64,000 nucleotides of DNA from Gammaproteobacteria bacterium (GTDB lineage Bacteria > Pseudomonadota > Gammaproteobacteria > GRL18), in contig JALWRI010000071.1 of assembly GCA_026994225.1 (NCBI GenBank), positions 1 through 64,000 on the forward strand, in the 5' to 3' direction. The position numbers and the translations under genes were made by a program. Positions 18,506 to 28,032 of the stretch are shown here, one piece after another. Numbering within the stretch: position 1 is the stretch's first letter; every line of letters starts with the position of its first letter. The notes under the pieces were generated by a model. The model made no database searches. It was not told where the DNA came from and was given only the letters and a program-made list of their open reading frames with translations.

Positions 18506-19975
18506 TCATATAGGTACTACATCGTATTGTTCTTGCATATAGCTCACTTCTACTTGAAAACGAATGGCTCTACCTATAAATTCCTCTAACTCAGCAACCC
18601 CAGAAGATTCCTCATTCACCATATGTTCTACGACAATTTCTGATGCCAATACCAATATTTTTTCTGATTCATATTGCCGTGCCTCACGTAATATTTCTCT
18701 AAAAATTTCAAAACATACCGTTTCAGAGGTTTTAATAGAGCCTCGCCCTTCGCATAACGGGCAAGGTTCACATAGCATATGTTCTAAACTTTCTCGAATA
18801 CGTTTACGGGTCATTTCAACCAGGCCTAAACTGGATAATTCTGTAATACAGGTTTTTGCGGGATCAGAGGCCAAACTTTTTTCTAATGCTCGTAATACTT
18901 GCCGACGATTTTCTGCTTCTTTCATATCAATAAAATCAATAATGATAATCCCGCCCAAATTACGTAAACGTAATTGTCGTACAATAGCCGTTGCTGCCTC
19001 TAAATTCGTTTTAAAAATAGTTTCTTCTAAATTACGGTGTCCCACAAATGCGCCAGTATTGACATCAATAGTGGTCATTGCTTCCGTTTGATCAATAACT
19101 AAATATCCCCCTGATTTAAGATGCACTTTTCTTGCCAATGCTTTTTTTAATTCATCTTCAATATTATACAATTCAAAAATAGGGCGTTCCCCGGTGTAAT
19201 AATCAATACGGGGAACTAATTCAGGAATAAATTTTTCCGCAAAATGAATCACTTTTTGATACGTATAATTAGAGTCAATTAATACTTGATCAATATTACT
19301 CCCTACTAAATCTCGCATCATTCGCATCACTAAAGCTAAATCTTCATGTACTAATGAACCTGGAGCACTACTTTTCATTTTTTCATTAATGGCTTCCCAC
19401 AACTTATTCAGAAATTTTATATCTGCACGAATTGCAATATGATCGATCCCCTCTGCCACAGTTCGTACAATATACCCCCCTTTTCCATATTCTGCATTTT
19501 CATTGATAACTATTTCACGCAACCTGGTGCGTTCTTCTTCTTTTTCAATTTTTTGAGAAATACCAATATGTTCTGAATACGGTAAATAGACTAAATACCG
19601 AGCTGGAATAGAAATATGTGTCGTTAACCTTGCCCCTTTACTACCTAAAGGATCTTTAATCACTTGTACTAATAATTCTTGTCCATCACGTAAAACATCG
19701 GTAATAAATAAATTATCACTTTCTTTTTCATTAATAATATCTGAAATATGTAAAAAAGCCGTCCGTGCTAACCCAATTTCAATAAATGCTGCCTGCATTC
19801 CAGGTAATACTCTCGATACTTTTCCCTTATAAATATTTCCCACTAAACCACGACAAGAAGCACGTTCTATTAAAACTTCTTGTAATAATCCATTTTCTAC
19901 AATACCTACCCGTGTTTCATGCGGAGTAACATTAATTAATAATTCATTCCGCATGGCCATACCACCAATAGCCAT
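18506..19975 (-). CDS. rng: Ribonuclease G
   Basis: RNase G is an endoribonuclease acting in 16S rRNA 5' end maturation and mRNA decay. Visible parts are the S1 domain (GNIYKGKVSRVLPGMQAAF), the catalytic DNase I-like part with IDVNTGAFVGHRNLEETI and GGIIIIDFIDM, and the zinc-link cysteines in CEPCPLCEGRG. Length 489 is standard, without the RNase E C-terminal scaffold. An AAGGAAG ribosome-binding site supports the first ATG, although two more lie within eight codons. Confidence 0.94.
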   Translation of the reverse strand: MAIGGMAMRNELLINVTPHETRVGIVENGLLQEVLIERASCRGLVGNIYKGKVSRVLPGMQAAFIEIGLARTAFLHISDIINEKESDNLFITDVLRDGQELLVQVIKDPLGSKGARLTTHISIPARYLVYLPYSEHIGISQKIEKEEERTRLREIVINENAEYGKGGYIVRTVAEGIDHIAIRADIKFLNKLWEAINEKMKSSAPGSLVHEDLALVMRMMRDLVGSNIDQVLIDSNYTYQKVIHFAEKFIPELVPRIDYYTGERPIFELYNIEDELKKALARKVHLKSGGYLVIDQTEAMTTIDVNTGAFVGHRNLEETIFKTNLEAATAIVRQLRLRNLGGIIIIDFIDMKEAENRRQVLRALEKSLASDPAKTCITELSSLGLVEMTRKRIRESLEHMLCEPCPLCEGRGSIKTSETVCFEIFREILREARQYESEKILVLASEIVVEHMVNEESSGVAELEEFIGRAIRFQVEVSYMQEQYDVVPI

Positions 19976-20040
19976 AATGCTTCCTTTTAACTGTTAAATG
20001 TGTTGGGCATCTCTTATCTTGTTACCATCAAGGATTACAT

Positions 20041-20508
20041 TTAACGATGATAAGGATGATTTTTTAATATGCTATATGCTCTAAATAACTGTTCTGCCAA
20101 GATAACACGTACCATAGGATGAGGTAAGGTGAGTGGCGATAATGACCAATAGTGCTGCGATTGTTGTAAGCACTTGGATGCTAAACCTTCTGGCCCACCC
20201 ACTAATAATGCAACGGGAGAACCTCGCTGCATCCAAGATTGCATCTGTTGGGCTAGTTGGGGAGTATTCCATGCTTTTCCTTCTATTGCTAAACTAATTA
20301 TTAACGCACCTTTGGGAACAGCCGCTAATATTTTATCCCCTTCTATTGCCATTGCACGTTGTAAATCCGTGTGTTTTGTCCGTTTCACTGCATCAATTTC
20401 TACTAGACGTAATTGACATGCAGTTTTTAAACGATTTGCATACTCCTGATAAGCACTATCTACCCATGCAGGCATACGCTTTCCTACTGCGATTAATACT
20501 ATCTGCAT
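20041..20508 (-). CDS. rlmH: 23S rRNA pseudouridine-1915 N3-methyltransferase RlmH
   Basis: RlmH methylates pseudouridine 1915 in helix 69 of 23S rRNA. It is a SPOUT-family enzyme of 155 residues. Signatures are the N-terminal MQIVLIAVGKRMPAWV, the SAM-binding knot LLVGGPEGL, and the C-terminal H-P-M-V-R-V-I-L-A-E-Q-L-F-R-A-Y-S-I-L. It follows rsfS by 33 bases, a widely conserved pair. Confidence 0.95.
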   Translation of the reverse strand: MQIVLIAVGKRMPAWVDSAYQEYANRLKTACQLRLVEIDAVKRTKHTDLQRAMAIEGDKILAAVPKGALIISLAIEGKAWNTPQLAQQMQSWMQRGSPVALLVGGPEGLASKCLQQSQHYWSLSPLTLPHPMVRVILAEQLFRAYSILKNHPYHR

Positions 20509-20541
20509 CGTTTTCTTTACAATCTGTCCGTAGTACGAATA

Positions 20542-20898
20542 TTATGATGATACTAAAGGAACAGTATCAGAATTATCGTCTACTTCCCATAATTTTTCTA
20601 ATTGATAAAAATCTCGAATTTTAGGCTGCATAATATGTACCACAATATCGCCTAGATCCACTAATACCCATTCACCGGTATCCAAGCCTTCAACACCTAA
20701 TGCATAAATGCCTTTTTCTTTACTTTTTACAATAATATTATTGGCAATCGCTTTTACTTGTCTGTCTGTATTACCACTTGCTATTAAAAAATAATCCGCT
20801 ACATTGCTTTTTCCTTGTACATCCGTTGAATGTATATCAAAACCTTTTATTTCATCTACCGCATCTTTAATAACTTGTAATAATTCTTCAGTATTCAT
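20542..20898 (-). CDS. rsfS: Ribosome silencing factor RsfS
   Basis: RsfS binds L14 of the large subunit and blocks subunit joining when nutrients run short. Conserved segments are KGFDIHSTDV..., ADYFLIASGNTDRQVKAIA, and the G-E-W-V-L-V-D-L-G-D-I-V-V-H-I-M core. The ATG is used; the codon before it is TTG. nadD, its frequent upstream neighbour, is absent here and proA is found instead. Confidence 0.94.
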   Translation of the reverse strand: MNTEELLQVIKDAVDEIKGFDIHSTDVQGKSNVADYFLIASGNTDRQVKAIANNIIVKSKEKGIYALGVEGLDTGEWVLVDLGDIVVHIMQPKIRDFYQLEKLWEVDDNSDTVPLVSS

Positions 20899-20944
20899 CA
20901 ATGTATTTAACCATTTTTATTTATTCACATGCTAAAATCAAAAA

Positions 20945-20995
20945 GGCTTTTTGTCTTTTAAGCCAAGCATATAACGCTTAAAAATACAAAAAGCC
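20945..20995 (-). terminator. Long hairpin between proA and rsfS
   Basis: The arms GGCTTTTTGT... and ...ACAAAAAGCC pair over about 19 bases with one or two interruptions around a 12-base loop. On the minus strand the second arm is followed by TTTTTGATTTT, so it can act as a rho-independent terminator for proA. Confidence 0.75.
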
Positions 20996-21012
20996 CTGCC
21001 TTTATACTGTGT

Positions 21013-22269
21013 TTATTGGCGAATATGTCCATCCCCTAACACAATATATTTTTGTGATGTCAAGCCTTCTAATCCTACCGGTCCACGAGCATGAATTTTA
21101 TCCGTACTAATTCCTATTTCAGCTCCTAAACCATATTCAAAACCATCGGCAAAACGGGTAGAAGCATTTACCATCACTGAACTCGAATCAACTTCTAGTA
21201 AAAAACGGCGGGAACGAGAATAATTTTCACTAATAATCGCTTCAGTATGCCCAGAACTATGTTGATAAATATGCTCTAATGCCTGATCTAAACCGCTTAC
21301 TACACGAATAGACAATACCGGTGCTAAATATTCAGTATCCCAATCTTCCTCTGTAGCAGCAAGTGCATTGGTAATATATGTCAGGGTTTTTTTACAAGCA
21401 CGTATTTCTACCCCTTTTTGCTGATATATACGCGCTAATTCAGGCAACACCTTACTTGCAATATTTTCTGCTACCAATAGTGTTTCCATCGTATTACATG
21501 TACCATAACGTTGCGTTTTTGCATTATCTGCAATGGCAATTGCTTTGTGTATATCTGCTTGATCATCAATATACACATGACACACACCATGTAAATGCTT
21601 AATCACTGGTACACTCGCTTCCATAGCAACTCGTTGAATAAGTCCTTTTCCTCCTCGAGGCACAATCACATCCACATATTCTTTTAATGTAATCAGTTCA
21701 CCCACTGCCTTTCTATCGGTTGTTTGTACAACTTGTACTGTATTGTGAGACAACTTTGCTTGTTCTAAACCAAGCGTAATACATGCAGCAATAGCTTGAT
21801 TAGAAAATGCAGCTTCTGATCCACCTCGTAAAATAGCTGCATTCCCTGCTTTTAAACATAATCCCGCAGCATCTGCTGTTACATTAGGACGTGATTCATA
21901 AATAATACCTATCACCCCTAAAGGTACTCGCATTTTACCTACTTGTATCCCCGATGGTCGGTAATTTAAATCACTGATTTCCCCCACTGGATCAGGTAAT
22001 GCAGCAATTTGACGTAATCCCTCTGCCATACCTTGTATACGTTCTCCATTCAATGCTAAACGATCCAATAAGGCCGCATCTAATCCTTTTTCTTCTCCTG
22101 CCTGTAAATCTTTTTTATTTGCTATCAATAATTGGGCAAGCTGTTGTTCTAATGCAGAGGCAACGGCTAATAAAGCCTGATTTTTTTGTTCTGTACTTGC
22201 TCTAGCCAACATGTTAGCTGCTTTTTTTGCCTGCAGCCCTAACGTTACCATATATTCATGAATATCCAT
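21013..22269 (-). CDS. proA: Gamma-glutamyl phosphate reductase ProA
   Basis: ProA reduces gamma-glutamyl phosphate to glutamate semialdehyde with NADPH, the second step of proline synthesis. The 418 residues show the aldehyde dehydrogenase fold: [36 protein letters not shown], the catalytic Cys in [12 protein letters not shown], and the C-terminal [20 protein letters not shown]. Transcription probably ends at the hairpin just downstream. Confidence 0.96.
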   Translation of the reverse strand: MDIHEYMVTLGLQAKKAANMLARASTEQKNQALLAVASALEQQLAQLLIANKKDLQAGEEKGLDAALLDRLALNGERIQGMAEGLRQIAALPDPVGEISDLNYRPSGIQVGKMRVPLGVIGIIYESRPNVTADAAGLCLKAGNAAILRGGSEAAFSNQAIAACITLGLEQAKLSHNTVQVVQTTDRKAVGELITLKEYVDVIVPRGGKGLIQRVAMEASVPVIKHLHGVCHVYIDDQADIHKAIAIADNAKTQRYGTCNTMETLLVAENIASKVLPELARIYQQKGVEIRACKKTLTYITNALAATEEDWDTEYLAPVLSIRVVSGLDQALEHIYQHSSGHTEAIISENYSRSRRFLLEVDSSSVMVNASTRFADGFEYGLGAEIGISTDKIHARGPVGLEGLTSQKYIVLGDGHIRQ

Positions 22270-22442
22270 GCATCCACCTAAATCAAACTGCTATCATTAC
22301 TGCTTTATTACCACCATTATAAATGGTTACACAATCTCATCATTACTTGCCAACATAATCTGATGTTTTGCTTTCAGCTAAATATAACATATAATCACAC
22401 ACTATTTTTAAAAAATTCCATGTTATCGTTAACTATTATCAA

Positions 22443-23474
22443 TTATATTCCTACCTGCAAAAATACCTGCCGTAGCTTTTGCCAAACATTTTCTACTATC
22501 ATATATTCAGATTTACTATATTGCTCGATTTCAAAAAGTTGCAATAACATTTTATACCAAAAAGTACGGGGATAATGCTGTAAAAAATGATGTACTTTTT
22601 CCCGACGGGAAGAAAATACTCGATATTGCTGTAAAATTCCTTCCAGATCATTCCCTTGATCTTTTTCCCATGCCATTTTAGCTAATGTTCTCAACTCCTT
22701 AGCAAATACCCATAATACTAAAGCAATGGCTGTATTATTTTTTTCTAATGTCGCTAAAACATGCAATAAATGTGCTGGATTTTGTTCAAACCAAATATCA
22801 ATCAACTGATAAATATCATAATAGGCATTATCTGCAATAATAGGCAATATCTCTTTTAAACCTAAATGCAGTCGCGTTGTTTGTTTTATTTCCTTTTGAT
22901 ATAACAATGCCAATTTTTCTACTTCTTGTTCTGCTGCTAATAAATTACCTTCTACTTGCTCAGCAAAAAAGGCTAATGCTTCCGTATCTAAAACTATTTG
23001 CTTATTGCTTAATTGTGTATGCAGCCAATGTTGTAATTGCTCTTTTTGTAATGGCCATATTGCTATAATGACTCCATATTGCTCTATTTTTTTAACCCAT
23101 ACCTGTTTTTGTGTTTTTCCTAATTTTGGCATAATAATCACTACCACAACATCCTGTTGTAATAGCTCTACATAATGGCTAATATGCTGTTTTCCTTTTT
23201 CATCCAGTTTATTATTCGTAAAATGTAATTCTATTAATTTTTTTTCACTAAATAAGGATAAATGACGGATCTCTTGATCAAATTGTTGCCAATCAAATCC
23301 CGCTTCAATAGTAAAAATACATCTTTCGGCAAACCCCTTTTTCTCACTTTGTGAGCGTATCATATCTATCGCTTGCCGCTTTTGTAAGGGTTCATCTCCG
23401 GTAATTAAATACACTGGACGCAATAACTGAATAACCGTAAAATGTTGTAATAAACGTTCTAAAGGAATTTTCAT
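22443..23474 (-). CDS. holA: DNA polymerase III delta subunit HolA
   Basis: HolA opens the beta clamp ring within the clamp loader. Typical features are VYLITGDEPLQKRQAIDMIR near the N-terminus and E-A-L-A-F-F-A-E-Q-V-E-G-N-L-L-A-A-E-Q-E near the middle. Length about 343. The ATG is chosen because the TTG two codons earlier has no better ribosome-binding site. It starts 7 bases after the lptE stop; lptE-holA is a conserved pair. Confidence 0.93.
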   Translation of the reverse strand: MKIPLERLLQHFTVIQLLRPVYLITGDEPLQKRQAIDMIRSQSEKKGFAERCIFTIEAGFDWQQFDQEIRHLSLFSEKKLIELHFTNNKLDEKGKQHISHYVELLQQDVVVVIIMPKLGKTQKQVWVKKIEQYGVIIAIWPLQKEQLQHWLHTQLSNKQIVLDTEALAFFAEQVEGNLLAAEQEVEKLALLYQKEIKQTTRLHLGLKEILPIIADNAYYDIYQLIDIWFEQNPAHLLHVLATLEKNNTAIALVLWVFAKELRTLAKMAWEKDQGNDLEGILQQYRVFSSRREKVHHFLQHYPRTFWYKMLLQLFEIEQYSKSEYMIVENVWQKLRQVFLQVGI

Positions 23475-23481
23475 AGACAAT

Positions 23482-24000
23482 TTACTCTATACTATACAAA
23501 CGCCCTATAATACGTTGCACCATATCGTCTAACATTTCTTTGCGAATTTGTTGTTCTTCCATTTCCTTACTCAATACATCATTTTCATTAAAAGTAAAAT
23601 CCCGTTCAATAAGTATTGTTTGAGATGCTAACAACAGTTTTTCATCTTTACTCTTGACATTAAAGATTACTCTATACTGTAATTCATATTCACTCACTGT
23701 ATTTTTTTTGACCGTTAATACATTACGTCTTTGAGTAAACTTTTCAATAGTTATCACAGCACTTGCTTGTTCCTTATCATTACTGATATTCACCTTTTGC
23801 ATACTCTGTAAAGCCTGTTGTAAGGGCTTTATTAAATCATTATCTTTTTTTGCATAGATATACGTTTGAGTAAAAACGTCAGATAACGGTGCGTATCCTC
23901 GCAAATGAAAACCACATGCAGCGAAAAATATACTACTTAAAATAACCATAGTGTTGAAGATGCTAATGGTGTCTTTTTTGATTACGCTACATCCATACAT
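23482..24000 (-). CDS. lptE: LPS-assembly lipoprotein LptE
   Basis: LptE plugs the LptD barrel that inserts lipopolysaccharide into the outer membrane. The signal peptide ends in a lipobox with FFAACGFHLRGY: the Cys becomes lipidated, and G-F-H-L-R-G is the LptE hallmark. The mature part has the expected size. An AGAGG site upstream of the first ATG favours that start over an internal Met 17 codons in. Confidence 0.92.
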   Translation of the reverse strand: MYGCSVIKKDTISIFNTMVILSSIFFAACGFHLRGYAPLSDVFTQTYIYAKKDNDLIKPLQQALQSMQKVNISNDKEQASAVITIEKFTQRRNVLTVKKNTVSEYELQYRVIFNVKSKDEKLLLASQTILIERDFTFNENDVLSKEMEEQQIRKEMLDDMVQRIIGRLYSIE

Positions 24001-24103
24001 TTTTTATATACCTCTTAACTATAACAATACGTGATTTTGATACTATGCTAAAATATTGTAACATCATACAGAATATGGATATATTTATTATATAGGTTTA
24101 ATT

Positions 24104-24616
24104 ATGACAACTTCAGATAATAAAACAGCTTACAATACAAAATTAGCTAAAGCCTACGATGATATGATGGAAACATTACATGGTTGGTTTATAAAATTAG
24201 AACATGATAGTTACCCTGCATTAAAAAAAGGACTAGAAGAAAGTAGCAAGGTAACACAAGAGATCAATGCACTCAGCCATGAAGAGGCACAACTGGTGAG
24301 TGACTATATCAAACGGGATTTAGAAGATGCCGCACATTATATGCATCATACTAAAGAAGATTTTAAAGCATGGCTACAATTTGATATAGAGCAAGTGGAA
24401 AAATCGCTGTTGGATATTTTCCAGTTTATGGCTGATAAAACACAAGAAGAATTAACACACTTAGAAATAAATGCTAACACTTGGAAAACAGGTGAAATTA
24501 CCGGTATAGGCAGTTTAGTCTGTACACAATGTGGAAAAACCTTACATTTTCATAAAACAGGGCATATTCCTCCCTGTCCTTATTGTGCTAATACTGTTTT
24601 TAAACGTAAAACGTAA
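24104..24616 (+). CDS. Zinc-ribbon protein of the DUF1451/YbeL family
   Basis: The 170-residue protein has a charged helical N-terminal two thirds and a C-terminal zinc ribbon with C-T-Q-C-G-K and C-P-Y-C. That is the YbeL/DUF1451 layout. Function is not known. It is divergent from lptE. Confidence 0.85.
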   Translation: MTTSDNKTAYNTKLAKAYDDMMETLHGWFIKLEHDSYPALKKGLEESSKVTQEINALSHEEAQLVSDYIKRDLEDAAHYMHHTKEDFKAWLQFDIEQVEKSLLDIFQFMADKTQEELTHLEINANTWKTGEITGIGSLVCTQCGKTLHFHKTGHIPPCPYCANTVFKRKT

Positions 24617-24691
24617 AGACCATTTAAGGTTTACTTAATATTTCGCTCTTAAACTACTAACCATTTATTATTTTCAGGAGTACAACATCTT

Positions 24692-25234
24692 ATGTGGAAA
24701 AATACCGATACGCAATATGGCAGTATAGCAAAACTCTTACATTGGCTTATTGCATTAATTATTATTTCCTTGCTGACCGTTGGGCTCTATATGTCTGATT
24801 TAGCGGAAGCAGATCCTAGTAGAGCTACACTATATGCGTTGCATAAAAGTTTTGGGGTAACACTCTTCTTGCTAGCTTTTTTACGCATTAGCTGGCTATT
24901 TATTAGCCCTCCTCCAGCCTTACCTGTACAATTCGAAAAAAAAGAAAAAATACTTGTTAAAGCCATACAAGGAATGCTCTATCTATTAATGTTTGCAATG
25001 CCTATTAGCGGCTATATTATGAGTGTTACACATGGTTATGCTGTCGCTTTTTTTGGTCTTTTTGAATTACCTTCCTTACTGGAAGAAAGCCATGATCTCA
25101 GTGAAATTTTTGAAGCCTTACATTATTATATGGCATTAGCGCTTATTGCCTTTTTAGGCTTACATATTGCTGGAGCTATCAAACATCGTTTAGGTGCAGA
25201 TAAAGAAAAAGATATTCTTTCCAGGATGCTATAA
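24692..25234 (+). CDS. Cytochrome b561-type membrane protein
   Basis: This 180-residue inner-membrane protein has four hydrophobic helices and histidines placed as haem b ligands: LLHWLIAL near residue 17, ALHKSFG near 49, and H-Y-Y-M-A-L near the end, followed by GLHIAGAIKHR. It fits the CybB family, which oxidises ubiquinol or passes electrons in the membrane (YodB/CybB type). An AGGAG site precedes the ATG. Confidence 0.9.
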   Translation: MWKNTDTQYGSIAKLLHWLIALIIISLLTVGLYMSDLAEADPSRATLYALHKSFGVTLFLLAFLRISWLFISPPPALPVQFEKKEKILVKAIQGMLYLLMFAMPISGYIMSVTHGYAVAFFGLFELPSLLEESHDLSEIFEALHYYMALALIAFLGLHIAGAIKHRLGADKEKDILSRML

Positions 25235-25240
25235 CTCTTT

Positions 25241-26002
25241 ATGTTGCATTTTCTTCAACAGCATGATTATGCTTTATTTAAAGCACATCATTTGCATACT
25301 TTTCATGCTCTTTGGCAGTTACCCCATGATTGGTTTGAACCACCTAACTCCAGTAGCAAGGGTTGGAGTGGTGTCAGCCAATTAACATTAACGGATAACG
25401 AGCAAAATACACACACTTTTTTTATCAAACGCCAGGAAAATTATCTATCCCGTAGCTGGTCAGCCCCTTTTTATGGACGAGCAGTTATCGACTATGAAGT
25501 AAACCACTTATTACGTTTTCAACGTTCTGCTATACCATCTTTACAAGTAGTATGTTTTGCTTCAATAAAAAAAAATAAACAAGCTATTTTAGTTACCCGA
25601 GCATTAGAAGCATACCATGATTTAACACATACGATACGATATAACATTCATAACATTACCCAGAAAAAACAGTTTATTCAAAAACTTGCCACCATTATCA
25701 GTACCATGCATCGACAACATTTACAACACCGTTGTCTTTATCCCAAACATATTTTAGTTAAAATAACGGAACAAGATTTTGATATACGCCTTATCGACCT
25801 GGAAAAAGTCCGTTACGTCCTTTTACCTCAATTTGCTGCACTCAGAGATTTAGACAGTTTATACCGCCATAGTTCTTTTGCAACACAAACAGACATGCTA
25901 CGCTTTTTTCTTGCTTATCGTGATACCAATACGCTCCGCCCACAAGATAAACGTTTACTCCGAAAAATATTAAAAAAATCACAGAGAAAACAATCAATTT
26001 AG
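25241..26002 (+). CDS. InaA-like lipopolysaccharide kinase-fold protein
   Basis: The protein has a kinase-like fold related to WaaP/InaA: F-F-I-K-R-Q near residue 60 for the ATP-binding Lys, E-V-N-H-L-L, and CLYPKHILVKI...DIRLIDLEKVR, in which the usual catalytic H-x-D loop is altered to Y-P-K-H-I-L and the metal-binding Asp is kept in L-I-D-L-E. Starts 6 bases after the cytochrome gene and overlaps the barrel gene tail-to-tail by 9 bases. Substrate unknown. Confidence 0.8.
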   Translation: MLHFLQQHDYALFKAHHLHTFHALWQLPHDWFEPPNSSSKGWSGVSQLTLTDNEQNTHTFFIKRQENYLSRSWSAPFYGRAVIDYEVNHLLRFQRSAIPSLQVVCFASIKKNKQAILVTRALEAYHDLTHTIRYNIHNITQKKQFIQKLATIISTMHRQHLQHRCLYPKHILVKITEQDFDIRLIDLEKVRYVLLPQFAALRDLDSLYRHSSFATQTDMLRFFLAYRDTNTLRPQDKRLLRKILKKSQRKQSI

Positions 26003-27217
26003 TTGTTCAGAAAAATAATAAGCCAGACGCAATTCAATATAATCATCTTTAGCCAGTGTATATAATGGAGTTTGTTTATCTATATGTGAAAAAAATCGAG
26101 CTTCTATACTTACTTTCCAACTATCTAAAAATCGTCTACTTGCTTCTACACTATACATTTGCATAGCCGAGTAACTATCAAAAATTCCTCCCGCTAACAC
26201 TTCACTACTTTGTGCATCATTAAAAGCTACACGTATTCCTGCAAACCAATGATGAGCAAATAATAAATCATCGGCATTATCTCCTCTATCATCAAACAAA
26301 TATTCCCCTAATACGCCTACATCTTTCCCTGTTTGCCACACATCATACCAAGTGTATTCAAAACCACCCGTTATCGCTGTATATTGGTCATCAGTGGGAT
26401 TATTTTGGCTAATTAATTCTCCTTTCCATAACCAACTCCCTTGTGTATATTGCAGATCTATTCCCCATTGTTGCATTTGTTCATAATACGGTATTAAATA
26501 GGCTTTTTTTTGCAAAAAATTATAATTTATTGTTAAACGGGGGGCTCTACGTGTACCCTCAAAATAGGCAATGCCTATATCCCAATCGTTCATATTATGT
26601 GACCATCTTAACGCCCAATCAGTATGTAATTGTTTTGCTCCAGATTGGTACTTTGCTTGCTCATTCTCTATCACTAAGGGTGTACTAAACCGTCCTGCCT
26701 TACCTGGAAAAATACGTTCTCTAAATCCTGGTAAAAGCAAGAGATCCCATACTCCCCAGTCAGTAATTTTTGTTGCCCGTAATAATGGTTGTCCCCACTT
26801 TTCTTCCCCATCAATACTCTCTAGTATATCCGTCTGATTAATGACATCTACTAAATGCAGAGCTTCTGTTACCCCCCAAAAGATTTTGCTAATTCCAGCT
26901 TCCCATTCCCAATCATCTTTTGCCCAAATTGTTTTAAATTCTCGTATATCAGCATGACTACGTGCATTATCCACGTTATCCCAACGTAAAAAAGGTACTA
27001 CAGTCATACTTTTTTCTATCCCATTACTTTCCCATGCTGCATATAACTCTGGTTGCCATGCAATAGAAACACTCTTATCTTTTTGTTGAGAATATAATCC
27101 TTGCTCAAAAAAATAACGACCTTCTCCTTCTATATATCCAGATATTTCTATTGCCATTACATATTGTTGTAATAACCCTAATAGACTTACTATTGCCAGT
27201 ATTACTTTTATATCCAC
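25994..27217 (-). CDS. Outer-membrane beta-barrel protein of an RND/LolA-like set
   Basis: A signal peptide with cleavage near V-M-A is followed by alternating beta strands rich in Trp and Tyr ending in an aromatic-rich strand (ELRLAYYFSEQLN). It looks like a barrel protein. The start is a GTG 2 bases after the preceding gene's stop. Its two upstream neighbours encode a LolA-like periplasmic protein and an RND permease, which suggests it is the outer-membrane end of that system. I recognise no named family with certainty. Confidence 0.75.
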   Translation of the reverse strand: MDIKVILAIVSLLGLLQQYVMAIEISGYIEGEGRYFFEQGLYSQQKDKSVSIAWQPELYAAWESNGIEKSMTVVPFLRWDNVDNARSHADIREFKTIWAKDDWEWEAGISKIFWGVTEALHLVDVINQTDILESIDGEEKWGQPLLRATKITDWGVWDLLLLPGFRERIFPGKAGRFSTPLVIENEQAKYQSGAKQLHTDWALRWSHNMNDWDIGIAYFEGTRRAPRLTINYNFLQKKAYLIPYYEQMQQWGIDLQYTQGSWLWKGELISQNNPTDDQYTAITGGFEYTWYDVWQTGKDVGVLGEYLFDDRGDNADDLLFAHHWFAGIRVAFNDAQSSEVLAGGIFDSYSAMQMYSVEASRRFLDSWKVSIEARFFSHIDKQTPLYTLAKDDYIELRLAYYFSEQLN

Positions 27218-27219
27218 TT

Positions 27220-28032
27220 TTATCTTGCTCGTTTTAGACTATTTTTACTAAAATCCCGCTCTTTTAGGCCAATACGAAACTGATAATTTTCCCATAATAA
27301 AGTGGTTGTTTTACTTGTTTGATGATTTTTCATAAACATTTCATTTGGTCGCCAATATTTATCTAAATATTGCTGATAACCCTTAAAGGTCAGTGTTTTT
27401 AATAGCGATTTCTTTCTATCATAAAAATCCGTTTTCAGGACTATATAACGGCTCTTATCTATCCAGGATATCTGTTTCGTATATCCTGAGTGCTTATCAA
27501 CCGGATAACGTGCTACAACAAAACACATTATCCCCTGATACATTTCATCACGCAAATATTCATAGGTATATTTTTCTACTTCTTGAGATGTCATATCTTC
27601 ATAAGCAAATTCACTCCCCATAAAAGGGCCTGCTTTATTACGAGAAGCAATCCGCTTCACCCGTTTTAACGCAGGTAAATACAACCATTGATCATCACTC
27701 CCTGATTTATGCGTAAAGCTCAACAAAGCCGTACCTTTTACATCCGCTGGTTTTTTAAATATGACTAAATTTTTATCGCCATCATCTTGTTGTTCAAGTA
27801 CTTTAGAACGAATAAATCGCCGACTTTCTTGTCCATGTGCATTACGCAAAATCATTTCCATATCTGATACCACATCATGAAACCCTTGATCCCTGCGTTT
27901 TGCTTCTTTGACAATTTCTAAACCCTGCTCTTGGGGAGTGAGCGCATACAGCGTTTGTGTTACCAATATAAGTAAAATAGTGGCTACTTGACAGTATCGT
28001 TTTTTATCTCTGTAATGCTTTTTGACAACCAT
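27220..28032 (-). CDS. LolA-like outer-membrane lipoprotein-sorting family protein
   Basis: Signal sequence, then a domain with F-H-D-V-V-S-D-M-E-M-I-L-R, GTALLSFTHKSGSDDQWLYLPALKRVKRI and GPFMGSEFAYEDMTSQEVEKYTY. That pattern belongs to the LolA-related proteins encoded next to MMPL/RND permeases. Such proteins are thought to hand a lipid from the inner membrane across the periplasm. Start and RND stop overlap as TAATG, so they are translationally coupled. Confidence 0.88.
   Translation of the reverse strand: MVVKKHYRDKKRYCQVATILLILVTQTLYALTPQEQGLEIVKEAKRRDQGFHDVVSDMEMILRNAHGQESRRFIRSKVLEQQDDGDKNLVIFKKPADVKGTALLSFTHKSGSDDQWLYLPALKRVKRIASRNKAGPFMGSEFAYEDMTSQEVEKYTYEYLRDEMYQGIMCFVVARYPVDKHSGYTKQISWIDKSRYIVLKTDFYDRKKSLLKTLTFKGYQQYLDKYWRPNEMFMKNHQTSKTTTLLWENYQFRIGLKERDFSKNSLKRAR

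Noticed and set aside
18564-19091. A 175-codon plus-strand frame opposite rng
   Set aside because: Antisense of conserved RNase G sequence.
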